Assembly (NCBI GenBank): GCA_013374505.1
Contig: QENJ01000278.1
Coordinates: 1 to 6,287, forward strand
Reading direction: 5' to 3'
Source: Candidatus Methanophagaceae archaeon
GTDB lineage: Archaea; Halobacteriota; Syntropharchaeia; Alkanophagales; Methanospirareceae
Length of the DNA stretch: 6,287 nucleotides
The position numbers and the translations under genes were made by a program. Shown one piece after another: positions 1 through 5,823 of the stretch (its first letter is position 1; every line of letters begins with the position of its first letter). Below the pieces are notes generated by a model, which saw nothing but the letters and a program-made list of their open reading frames with translations, made no database searches and was not told the DNA's origin.

Positions 1-411
1 GCAATAGAACTCAATCCAAAATATGTTATGGCTTATTACAACCGCGGAAATGCTTATGGTAAATTAAAGCAGTATGAGGAAGCGATTGAAGACTACAGCA
101 AGGCAATAGAACTCGATCCAAACGATGCTGAGGCTTACAACAACCGCGGAACTGCTTATGATGAATTACAGCATCAAGAGGAAGCGATAGGGGATTACAG
201 CAAGGCAATAGAACTCGATCCAAACGATGCTGAGGCTTACAACAACCGCGGAAATGCTTATGGTGAATTACAGCATCAAGAGGAAGCGATAGGGGATTAC
301 AACAAGGCAATAGAACTCAATCCAAATCTTGCTGTGGCTTATCTAAATCGTGGAGTCACTCAGCTTCAAACAAATGAAGATTTAGACAAAGCGATTGAAG
401 ATTTTAAGCAT
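1..411 (+). repeat. 102-bp tandem repeats encoding TPR units
   Basis: The word GCAATAGAACTC recurs at 1, 103, 205 and 307, exactly 102 bp (34 codons) apart. Units 103-204 and 205-306 differ at only three bases (152/254, 161/263, 200/302), and all three change an amino acid (T/N, D/G, S/N). The unit at 1-102 is more diverged, and the last unit (307-411) is diverged and one codon longer. The near identity of the middle units points to recent duplication or gene conversion; such arrays readily change copy number. Confidence 0.93.
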
Positions 412-1509
412 GCAAGAGACCTTTTTGAAGGAAACGATAAAGAGAGGATGCCTGGATTTGTAGAATGGGCAAAGGCAAGGAAGGAGTTGAACATGAAGAA
501 TTGGGCTGATTTTAGAGAACGCATGAACGAAGCAAAAGAAATATTTGAGAAAACCAATGACCCTTTATCTCTTTCATTTGCCGCTTCTATAAACTTCTCT
601 TATCTGGATGAGAAATTAGATAACGCTTTAAACATCTCCGATCCAATAGAAGCGTTAAAACAGATTGAAAACGCATTAAAAAATCCTCCTGAAGTTGAGG
701 GATTAATTGACCCGGAGAGAACGATATTTGGTGCTAGAATTTCTTCTTTTGCAATCTTAAGCGCGTTTATTAGCTCTATGAGGGGCATTGATGAGAACAT
801 GGATTTAAGAATGGTTAAAACCAAACTTGCGGAATTACTTAAAGATTCAAGAGAGGTGGAAGACGCATTTGAGTCGGTCGGTTTCGCCAAAGGAAAGACG
901 ACAATTGTGGATATTCAGGAAATTATAAGCGCAATCAAAGAAGAAATAGGAATAATAGAATATTCACCAAATAAAAAACAGAAGGCATTGGAGATACTAA
1001 AAAGATACTGGTCACGACTAGGTCCAGCCATAAGAGAAATGAATGGCATCTCAACTCGCGAAACTGAAAATATTTCATTGAGAAGAGAAATAAGAGAGAT
1101 GAGAAGTGAGTCGAGGTTTGGATTTGCTGAAATGCGGGGTGGACTCAGTGAAATAAATGAGATAATCTCAGAGGGGTTCAAGACAAGTAGCGAAGAGCAT
1201 AAAGCGATTTTAGAGACAATCTACGAGACAAAAAATATTCTGTTGCAAAAGGACGTAGTGAAAGCAAGGTATCGAATAGAATTCCAGGCGCCACTTATTT
1301 CTTCAATTTCACCTATTTCACCAAAAATTATTGTTGACATCCCAATGGGGAACCTAACGGAGGAGCAAACAATAGAAAAAGCAGACGAGATAACGGCTAA
1401 ACTAAAAGATCTGAGCGGTAAGGTAAAGAAAGAGTTTTTAGATGCGATTAAGCGTGTACCGGAAACGGGTGAGAAGCTTCTGAAGCGGTTGAAGAAACTG
1501 AAAGGCTAA
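1..1509 (+). CDS. TPR-repeat protein with long helical C-terminal region (5' partial)
   Basis: The frame is open from the first base, so the true start lies upstream; 502 residues are visible, ending in a tandem TAA TAG. The ATG at 28 is internal to a repeat and is not a convincing start. Residues 1-102 are three 34-residue tetratricopeptide units with the consensus AY.NRG.AY.EL...EEAI.DY.KAIEL.PN, followed by a fourth, diverged unit to about residue 137. Such units fold as paired helices and usually bind partner proteins. After a linker, residues ~150-502 form a mostly helical, charged region that I cannot assign to a named domain; ~340-400 looks coiled-coil-like and the last ~20 residues are strongly basic (LLKRLKKLKG at the end). 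There is no signal peptide in the visible part and no membrane segment, so a cytoplasmic scaffold is likely. Its partner and function are unknown. The decayed minus-strand module converges on its 3' end. Confidence 0.9.
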   Translation, partial: AIELNPKYVMAYYNRGNAYGKLKQYEEAIEDYSKAIELDPNDAEAYNNRGTAYDELQHQEEAIGDYSKAIELDPNDAEAYNNRGNAYGELQHQEEAIGDYNKAIELNPNLAVAYLNRGVTQLQTNEDLDKAIEDFKHARDLFEGNDKERMPGFVEWAKARKELNMKNWADFRERMNEAKEIFEKTNDPLSLSFAASINFSYLDEKLDNALNISDPIEALKQIENALKNPPEVEGLIDPERTIFGARISSFAILSAFISSMRGIDENMDLRMVKTKLAELLKDSREVEDAFESVGFAKGKTTIVDIQEIISAIKEEIGIIEYSPNKKQKALEILKRYWSRLGPAIREMNGISTRETENISLRREIREMRSESRFGFAEMRGGLSEINEIISEGFKTSSEEHKAILETIYETKNILLQKDVVKARYRIEFQAPLISSISPISPKIIVDIPMGNLTEEQTIEKADEITAKLKDLSGKVKKEFLDAIKRVPETGEKLLKRLKKLKG

Positions 1510-1558
1510 TAGTGCTGGAGCTTTGGTTTATAGCTTACTAAACGTATCGCCGACTATT

Positions 1559-1872
1559 TTAGAGTTCTTCAAGGAACATAAACTCTGGACCTGATAACCG
1601 CATTGCCTTTGCCACAATTTCCTTTTCTCTTTCTTGTGAAGAGCGCATTGCAGCTTTGGAGGGTTGCAGCAGCAAGCGTGGCATTGTCACCGTGCGAAAT
1701 CTTTGTCTTCTGTCGCACGCTCGAGTACGTAACCGAGTTTAGCAACGTTTACAGCAGAAATGCACGTAAAACAACCATCAAAAGTCGAATCTACAAGCTT
1801 AAAGACTTTTTTGTGTAACCCTTACTCTTCGAGAAAAAAGGCAACGCGGATAGACGTGTCAAGGGCAAGCGG
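1559..1872 (-). pseudogene. Decayed PIN-domain (VapC-like) toxin gene
   Basis: Read on the minus strand, 1869-1687 gives LALDTSIRVAFFLEE, a TAA stop at 1824-1822, then in the same frame a stretch ending ISAVNVAKLGYVLER. These match the start of PIN nucleases: first strand with the acidic residue in LDTS, then the ISAVN-AE--YVL helix. At about 1700 the sense moves +1 into KISHGDNATLAAATLQSCNA, the usual PIN motif around the third acidic residue (S..DA..AATA...NA), followed by LFTRK. At about 1630 it moves +1 again into EIVAKAMRLSGPEFMFLEEL and a stop at 1561-1559. About 104 codons remain against roughly 125-140 for the family, so perhaps 25-35 codons are missing between GYVLER and ISHGD. VapC toxins are RNases neutralised by a VapB partner. 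With a nonsense codon and two frame changes this copy should be inactive. The assignment rests on motif reading without alignment. Confidence 0.6.
1691..1719. repeat. 7-bp perfect inverted repeat within the PIN remnant
   Basis: CGTGCGA (1691-1697) and TCGCACG (1713-1719) are exact reverse complements around a 15-base spacer. The repeat brackets the point where the PIN reading frame changes and where codons appear to be missing, so it may mark the site of a deletion. It could also be coincidental. Confidence 0.5.
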
Positions 1873-1873
1873 T

Positions 1874-2096
1874 TCAAGTCCCGTTCTCCTTGTAGCCTCC
1901 CCTAAAGACCTCAAGGGGGCTCTTCAAAAGTTTTGGTGTTCTACCTGTCTGCGGTTTTACAAACTTAAGAACCTCAGCCGCACTGCGGGACTTTCCCGTG
2001 TAAGGCACAAGAGCACGACTTTAAAAAATCTTCTGCGCTCATTCCTTCTCGTTCTGCGAGTCCTTTTCTCAACACTAAAGTAGTGTTGCGTGTCAC
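1874..2096 (-). pseudogene. Possible VapB-like antitoxin remnant, frameshifted
   Basis: On the minus strand a GTG at 2096 opens a protein-like stretch, TTLVLRKGLAEREGMSAEDF followed by LKS. At the T6A3 run (2028-2020) the sense moves +1 and continues as RALVPYTGKSRSAAEVLKF, then a region ending LLKSPLEVFRGGYKENGT, with TGA at 1876-1874. The two parts together give about 75 residues, the usual size of a VapB antitoxin. The stop falls three to four codons ahead of the LDTS motif of the PIN remnant, which is where a VapC start would be expected, so the pair has the geometry of a VapBC operon. I do not recognise a specific DNA-binding fold (AbrB, ribbon-helix-helix or other), so the antitoxin identity is inferred from position, size and protein-like composition. 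Without these remnants, 1510-2213 would hold no gene at all. Confidence 0.4.
2070..2088. repeat. 8-bp perfect hairpin near the antitoxin remnant start
   Basis: CAACACTA and TAGTGTTG flank the three-base loop AAG, giving a perfect 8-bp stem. It lies in codons 3-9 of the putative antitoxin. It could be an operator-like palindrome or an RNA hairpin near the start codon. No T-run follows on either strand, so it is not a typical terminator. Confidence 0.45.
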
Positions 2097-2142
2097 CCAT
2101 TTAACTTCTTATTACTCGGCATTCTCTAAAAGACTATTGTAC

Positions 2143-2148
2143 AAAAAA
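2143..2148 (-). terminator. Oligo-T tract downstream of rad50
   Basis: On the minus strand, six T residues occur about 65 bases past the rad50 stop codon, with no strong stem before them. Archaeal RNA polymerase commonly terminates at T-rich tracts without a hairpin, so this is the best candidate rad50 terminator. It also lies upstream of the decayed antitoxin. Confidence 0.35.
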
Positions 2149-2213
2149 TGCTCATTATCTCCACCATCACCTTCCCATAATCCCTAGAAATCGCTTTTAC
2201 TTGCATTGCACGC

Positions 2214-4976
2214 CTACCCCTCCATCCTCACCCAACTCACCCCTTCCTCATCTTCTGTCACCCTCAACACGTACTCCATATAATCCTTCACTTCTTCTAT
2301 GTGCGTAATCAAAAATATCTGCCGGAACTTCTTCGACAGCTCATTCAACGCCGTAAATATATTCCGCTTCCGAAGCGCATCCTGTGACCCGAAAATCTCA
2401 TCCAGAATAATAAAATTCGTTTGAATCGCGCTTCTTTCCGTGACAACCGCAGAAATCGCCAACCTCAAACACAAATTCGCTAAGTCCTCCTCACCACCCG
2501 AAAATCGGTTTAGCTCGTACGGCGTCCCTTCATCGTAAATAAACACATCGTAATTCTCATCCAGCTCAAGCTTACTGTATTTACCATCCGTTAACATCCT
2601 CAGCATATCCGATGCGGAATCAGAAAGCATCGGCCGAATCATACCCACCATATAAACCTTGAAGTCGTTCATTATCTTCTCAAGCAAATTTAGATACATA
2701 ATCGCCGTCTCTTCATCCTCTTTCTCTGCTATTAACCGTTTCTGCTCCGCTATCTCCGCTAGCACATGCTCTATGTCCTTGCATACGTTCTCGAATTCGT
2801 TTCGCTTTTCCATAAGCTTCAGCTTCATCTGGCTCAATTCATCTCGCTTACGTTCATATCCGGCCTTCTGCGCCACATACGCCATCTTATCAAACGCTAA
2901 ATCGCCTATCTGCCGTTGCAACGCAGTTATACCCTCTACAACTTCGCGTTCCAACTCGCTTAACCGCTGCACATCTTTCCTAACCGCGGCCGTCCTCACT
3001 ATTTCCGCACGTAACCCGAGTATCTCACGATATACCACTTCAAGCCGTTTTAATACAGAAACAACGTCTTTGTATGCGTTTTCATCAAACTCTACATCCA
3101 TAATAGGCGCCAAATCGGTTATTACCGATTCCAACTCTTTATTCCAGCGATTCAACTCACGCTCCCCTTGCTCTATTTTCACCTCTAACTCTTTCCGCTG
3201 CATAAGTCGCTTCTCAAGCTCGTTTAGCTTTGAAATAACAGTTTTATATACGTTCTCGTCAAATTCAATACCTTCAAAAACTTTCAAATCTGTTAATAAG
3301 GCATTTAACTCTGCTTTCCTGTCACGCAATTCTTTTCCTTCTGTCTCTATCTTCACGTCCAACGCACGCTTTTCCGTTAGCCGTTTCTCCAGGTCCTTGT
3401 CCTCAATCATGGCTGAACTCTCGTCCTTCTCCTTAGAAGCCAGTTCGTCCTTCTTAGTTTTGTATTCGCTAACACCCGAATGATATATCTCCTTCTTGGC
3501 TGCTATCTCGTCACGCAACTTCTTGATCAACCCCTCGTAATGCGTTTCCAATTGTCGTTCGCACATCGGGCATTCCCCATCAGGACCTAACTCCACTATC
3601 TGCTTCTTTTTCGCTATGCGCTCCATTATCTCCTTTTTCGTTTGTAACGCCGTATATTTAAGCGCGCCGAGTGACGAATGCAGTTGCTCCTTTTGTTTTC
3701 TTAACGCTTCTATCCTATCCCGCACATCATCCAACCGTTCCTCGAGACCTTCAAACTCTTTGCGCTCGGCTCTCAAACTCCTTGCGTTCTCTTCTCTTAC
3801 ACCTATTTCCTGTATCGTCCTCTGTTTTCTTCTCTGTAGCTCTTCCTTTTGCTGATATTTAGTACGTATAACCTCCAGCTCTTCCTTTTGCTGCACTTGC
3901 GATTCAATCACAGCTTCGAGACCTGCGAAATCCAATATTTCCGCTTTCAACCCTTTTAGCACTTCTTCTCGGTTCCCTATCTCCACGGTTATTTTCTCTT
4001 TTCTCGTTACCAGCTCTTTTTTACGCCTATAGCTCTCACGTATCGCCACCAGCTCATCTTTTTTAGCCTGTGACGCGAAATACTGTTCTTCTTTGCTCTC
4101 TATCGCAACAAGCCTATTATTCTTAGCAAGCAAATCCGTAAGCTCTCTTTCTTTCTCTTCACGCCTCTTCCTCGTATTTTCTAAGTCGCGTCTTCGCTCG
4201 CCTAACTTAGTGCTCAATTCCACGTAAATATCGTATTTCCGTGTCGCGGTCTCCAGCTCGTGCTTGGCGGTTTCTGCTTCTTTCTCTTTCACCGTCTTCG
4301 AGGCTTCCATATCAGTTATAACAGGCAAAAGTACCTCTTTCGTCTTACTCTGTTCTTCGTATTTGGTGTTAAGCACTTCTAGCTTCGTATTACCTTCTTT
4401 ATCCACGGTTGCTGATATTATGCCCTCTATCTTCTTCGCTTTGCCTCTTTTATCGGTCCTTATCGCCTGTACACTCTTTTCTATCCGTTCTATACCAAGC
4501 ATACGCAGTATGAGCTTTTTACGTTCCGCTGCTTTCATTGACGACAATGCATTCAACTCTTTCTGTCGCGCGAAGACCGAAGTAAAGAAAGACTGGTAAT
4601 CCATACCGATTTTATCCTCTATTACTCCTGTTACCTCCTCCGCATTGTTAGTTATGAGTTTACCATTAATAAGAAGGCTTGCTTTTGGCACTAAATTCTT
4701 GCCGGCCATTTCTCTTACTACTTTATAGCTGTCACCTTCCAGCTCGAACTCCAGGGCTACACGGCATGCTTCATTTTGGGGCGTCCCCTCACGTTTTATT
4801 AACTCCTTCTTCGTCCTTGCCGCGTGATGCCCGAACATGACCCAGCCTATCGCTTCTACTAAAGTCGTTTTCCCTACGCCGTTCAATCCGATAATGCCTA
4901 TAACGCCATCCGGGAACTCGACATCCGCATTCTTATATTTCCTGTAATTCCGTAGTGTTATCGCTTTTAATAGCAT
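2214..4976 (-). CDS. rad50: DNA double-strand break repair ATPase Rad50
   Basis: This is a complete 920-residue SMC-like ATPase, within the usual archaeal Rad50 size range. The N-terminal half-ATPase has a Walker A GLNGVGKT at residues 30-37 and a Q-loop-region motif FFTSVFARQKELN at ~130-142. Residues ~165-460 form the ascending coiled coil. The zinc hook is C469-P-M-C472, followed by the descending coil to ~780. The C-terminal half has the ABC signature FSGGEE (825-830), Walker B FIILDEI with D859 and E860, and the switch His892. Rad50 dimerises, binds Mre11 and uses ATP to open or close Mre11 nuclease access to DNA ends; two complexes can tether through zinc bound by paired hooks. All key residues are present. 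Archaeal rad50 commonly sits directly after mre11, often with herA and nurA, but here its upstream neighbour is the divergent pdxT, so Mre11 must be encoded elsewhere. The ATG at 4976 fits the family N-terminus (MLLKAITLRNYRKY). Confidence 0.96.
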   Translation of the reverse strand: MLLKAITLRNYRKYKNADVEFPDGVIGIIGLNGVGKTTLVEAIGWVMFGHHAARTKKELIKREGTPQNEACRVALEFELEGDSYKVVREMAGKNLVPKASLLINGKLITNNAEEVTGVIEDKIGMDYQSFFTSVFARQKELNALSSMKAAERKKLILRMLGIERIEKSVQAIRTDKRGKAKKIEGIISATVDKEGNTKLEVLNTKYEEQSKTKEVLLPVITDMEASKTVKEKEAETAKHELETATRKYDIYVELSTKLGERRRDLENTRKRREEKERELTDLLAKNNRLVAIESKEEQYFASQAKKDELVAIRESYRRKKELVTRKEKITVEIGNREEVLKGLKAEILDFAGLEAVIESQVQQKEELEVIRTKYQQKEELQRRKQRTIQEIGVREENARSLRAERKEFEGLEERLDDVRDRIEALRKQKEQLHSSLGALKYTALQTKKEIMERIAKKKQIVELGPDGECPMCERQLETHYEGLIKKLRDEIAAKKEIYHSGVSEYKTKKDELASKEKDESSAMIEDKDLEKRLTEKRALDVKIETEGKELRDRKAELNALLTDLKVFEGIEFDENVYKTVISKLNELEKRLMQRKELEVKIEQGERELNRWNKELESVITDLAPIMDVEFDENAYKDVVSVLKRLEVVYREILGLRAEIVRTAAVRKDVQRLSELEREVVEGITALQRQIGDLAFDKMAYVAQKAGYERKRDELSQMKLKLMEKRNEFENVCKDIEHVLAEIAEQKRLIAEKEDEETAIMYLNLLEKIMNDFKVYMVGMIRPMLSDSASDMLRMLTDGKYSKLELDENYDVFIYDEGTPYELNRFSGGEEDLANLCLRLAISAVVTERSAIQTNFIILDEIFGSQDALRKRNIFTALNELSKKFRQIFLITHIEEVKDYMEYVLRVTEDEEGVSWVRMEG
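3045..3392 (-). repeat. Two 58-residue repeats in the descending Rad50 arm
   Basis: Residues 529-586 and 587-644 align without gaps at a 58-residue offset, with 27 identical positions by my count. Both start LEKRL and share L.VKIE, EL....EL, TDL and EFDEN.YK..V.S.L. A third, weaker FD..AY motif follows 65 residues after the second. The similarity is clear in protein but largely eroded in DNA, so the duplication is old. Confidence 0.85.
3729..4076 (-). repeat. Two 58-residue repeats in the ascending Rad50 arm
   Basis: Residues 301-358 and 359-416 align without gaps at a 58-residue offset, with 24 identical positions by my count. Shared features are EL..IR..Y..K.EL..RK, then EIG.REE, then L.AE...F.GLE. 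The period equals that of the descending arm, and the blocks lie at matching distances from the zinc hook (53 residues before C469, 57 after C472). Confidence 0.8.
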
Positions 4977-5044
4977 ATCGCCATCTACTTTGCCTCTTTC
5001 TAATTTGTTGCTAATACTTCATCTTTGGTTTGAATTCGCCTCAT

Positions 5045-5054
5045 CCATAAATAG
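5045..5054 (-). promoter_or_regulatory. Candidate TATA element for rad50
   Basis: On the minus strand CTATTTATGG, about 70 bases before the rad50 ATG, is the closest match I see to an archaeal TATA box. It would give a leader of roughly 45 bases. The match is weak and I see no clear factor-B recognition element. No good Shine-Dalgarno lies at the usual distance; AGAGG at 4997-4993 is about 16 bases away. Confidence 0.25.
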
Positions 5055-5094
5055 CATGATGCCAACGCAAGATTTCCTTATTCGCTAAATTCTC

Positions 5095-5122
5095 TTTTAA
5101 TATTCTTAAGGTAAATATTTTA
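5095..5122 (+). promoter_or_regulatory. AT-rich promoter candidates for pdxT
   Basis: Two TATA-like words lie in this AT-rich patch: TTTTAATATT (5095-5104) and TAAATATTTTA (5112-5122). Either could bind TBP and give transcription starts near 5128 or 5145, leaving a 55-75 base leader for pdxT. I cannot choose between them from sequence alone. Confidence 0.35.
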
Positions 5123-5133
5123 GCATTTTAGTA

Positions 5134-5151
5134 GATCGTGAAAACACGATT
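5134..5151. promoter_or_regulatory. Inverted repeat in the pdxT leader/promoter region
   Basis: ATCGTG (5135-5140) and CACGAT (5145-5150) are perfect reverse complements around the loop AAAA, and a G-T pair can extend the stem to 7. It sits 50 bases ahead of the pdxT ATG and just after the TATA candidates, around the expected transcription start. It could be a repressor operator or a short leader hairpin. It is not followed by a T-run. Confidence 0.4.
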
Positions 5152-5200
5152 AAACTGTTGCGACTCAATGGTATTCAGATAAAGGGAGTGGTTGACTGCG

Positions 5201-5803
5201 ATGAAGATAGGCGTAATTGCGATACAGGGGAATGTGGAAGAGCACGTTAGGGCACTGGAGAAAACGTTAGCAGAACGCGAAGAAAAAGGCGTGGTAGTTA
5301 CGATAAAGCATAGAGGGATAGTTGAGTCCTGCGATGCCATTGTCATACCGGGCGGAGAGAGCACAACCATTGGTAGGTTAATGGACCGAGAAGGCATCAT
5401 TACCGAGCTAAAAGCAGCCGCAAACGAGGGTAAAAGAATAATGGGCACATGTGCAGGTCTGGTATTACTCGCGAAAGAAGGAGATGCCGAAGTCGTAAAG
5501 ACCGGCCAGCCATTGCTCGGCTTAATGGACGTAAAAGTGAAGCGAAACGCATTTGGCAGGCAGAAGGAATCTTTTGAGGCGTTGCTAAAGCTGAGTATTT
5601 TTGACGATGTTTTTCCGGCTGTGTTCATTCGAGCGCCAATTATAACTCATGCCGCTGATTCCGTAGAAGTGTTAGCCACGCTAAAGGGGCATATAGTGGC
5701 AGCTAAGCAAGCGAACATACTAGCACTTTCTTTTCACCCGGAACTTACGGAAGATCGAAGAATTCATCATTATTTCCTTGAATATCATTCTTTAAGGAAG
5801 TAA
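5201..5803 (+). CDS. pdxT: Pyridoxal 5'-phosphate synthase glutaminase subunit PdxT
   Basis: This 200-residue class I glutamine amidotransferase is the usual PdxT length. It hydrolyses glutamine and channels ammonia to PdxS, which makes pyridoxal 5'-phosphate from a pentose phosphate and glyceraldehyde 3-phosphate. Visible landmarks are the N-terminus MKIGVIAIQGNVEEH, the PGGEST loop at 50-55, the nucleophile in GTCAGL (C84), the family motif NAFGRQKESFEA (116-127), and the catalytic pair in SFHPEL (H179, E181). The triad is complete, so the enzyme should be active. I chose the ATG at 5201 because it fits the family start; a TTG at 5192 is in frame but only 3 bases after GGAG (5185-5188). That GGAG lies 12 bases before the ATG, a somewhat long spacing. 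pdxS is not in the window. The gene is divergent from rad50 and convergent with the aIF2-gamma gene. Confidence 0.96.
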   Translation: MKIGVIAIQGNVEEHVRALEKTLAEREEKGVVVTIKHRGIVESCDAIVIPGGESTTIGRLMDREGIITELKAAANEGKRIMGTCAGLVLLAKEGDAEVVKTGQPLLGLMDVKVKRNAFGRQKESFEALLKLSIFDDVFPAVFIRAPIITHAADSVEVLATLKGHIVAAKQANILALSFHPELTEDRRIHHYFLEYHSLRK

Positions 5804-5823
5804 AAGGTAATCCCGGATAATCC

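Noticed and set aside
26..310. Minus-strand frame with repeated Cys/His-rich units opposite the TPRs
   Set aside because: Its repetition simply mirrors the 102-bp TPR repeats on the plus strand.
1..411. CRISPR-like array
   Set aside because: The repeats are contiguous 102-bp coding units without unique spacers.
1871..1881. GGTTCAAGTCC, resembling a tRNA T-arm
   Set aside because: The flanking bases do not form a proper T-stem, no matching acceptor or D/anticodon arms lie upstream, and the stretch is explained by the junction of the antitoxin and PIN remnants.
1987..1997. Minus-strand GGGAAAGTCCC, resembling a conserved RNase P RNA segment
   Set aside because: The partner conserved segment and the usual surrounding helices are not found downstream.
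2022..2028. T TTT TTA slippery heptamer in the antitoxin remnant, suggesting programmed -1 frameshifting
   Set aside because: A -1 slip leads to an unrelated frame that stops after about 22 codons. The protein-like continuation needs a +1 change, so decay or a sequencing error fits better.
1603..2083. Two overlapping plus-strand open frames (71 and 107 codons)
   Set aside because: They lie opposite the PIN and antitoxin remnants, have no ribosome binding site or recognisable motif, and the minus strand has the better protein-like content.
1957..2100. Minus-strand ATG frame of about 47 codons, rich in arginine
   Set aside because: It overlaps the antitoxin remnant in another frame, and its composition (long Arg-rich run) looks like a shadow.
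2659..3483. 274-codon plus-strand frame opposite rad50
   Set aside because: It is Ser/Phe-rich and mirrors the Lys/Glu-rich coiled coil of rad50, a typical antisense shadow.
5192..5200. TTG at 5192 as the pdxT start
   Set aside because: It adds three residues not seen in the family and is too close to the GGAG motif; the ATG at 5201 matches the usual PdxT N-terminus.
5128..5628. 166-codon minus-strand frame opposite pdxT
   Set aside because: It is antisense to a complete, well-conserved pdxT and shows no domain.
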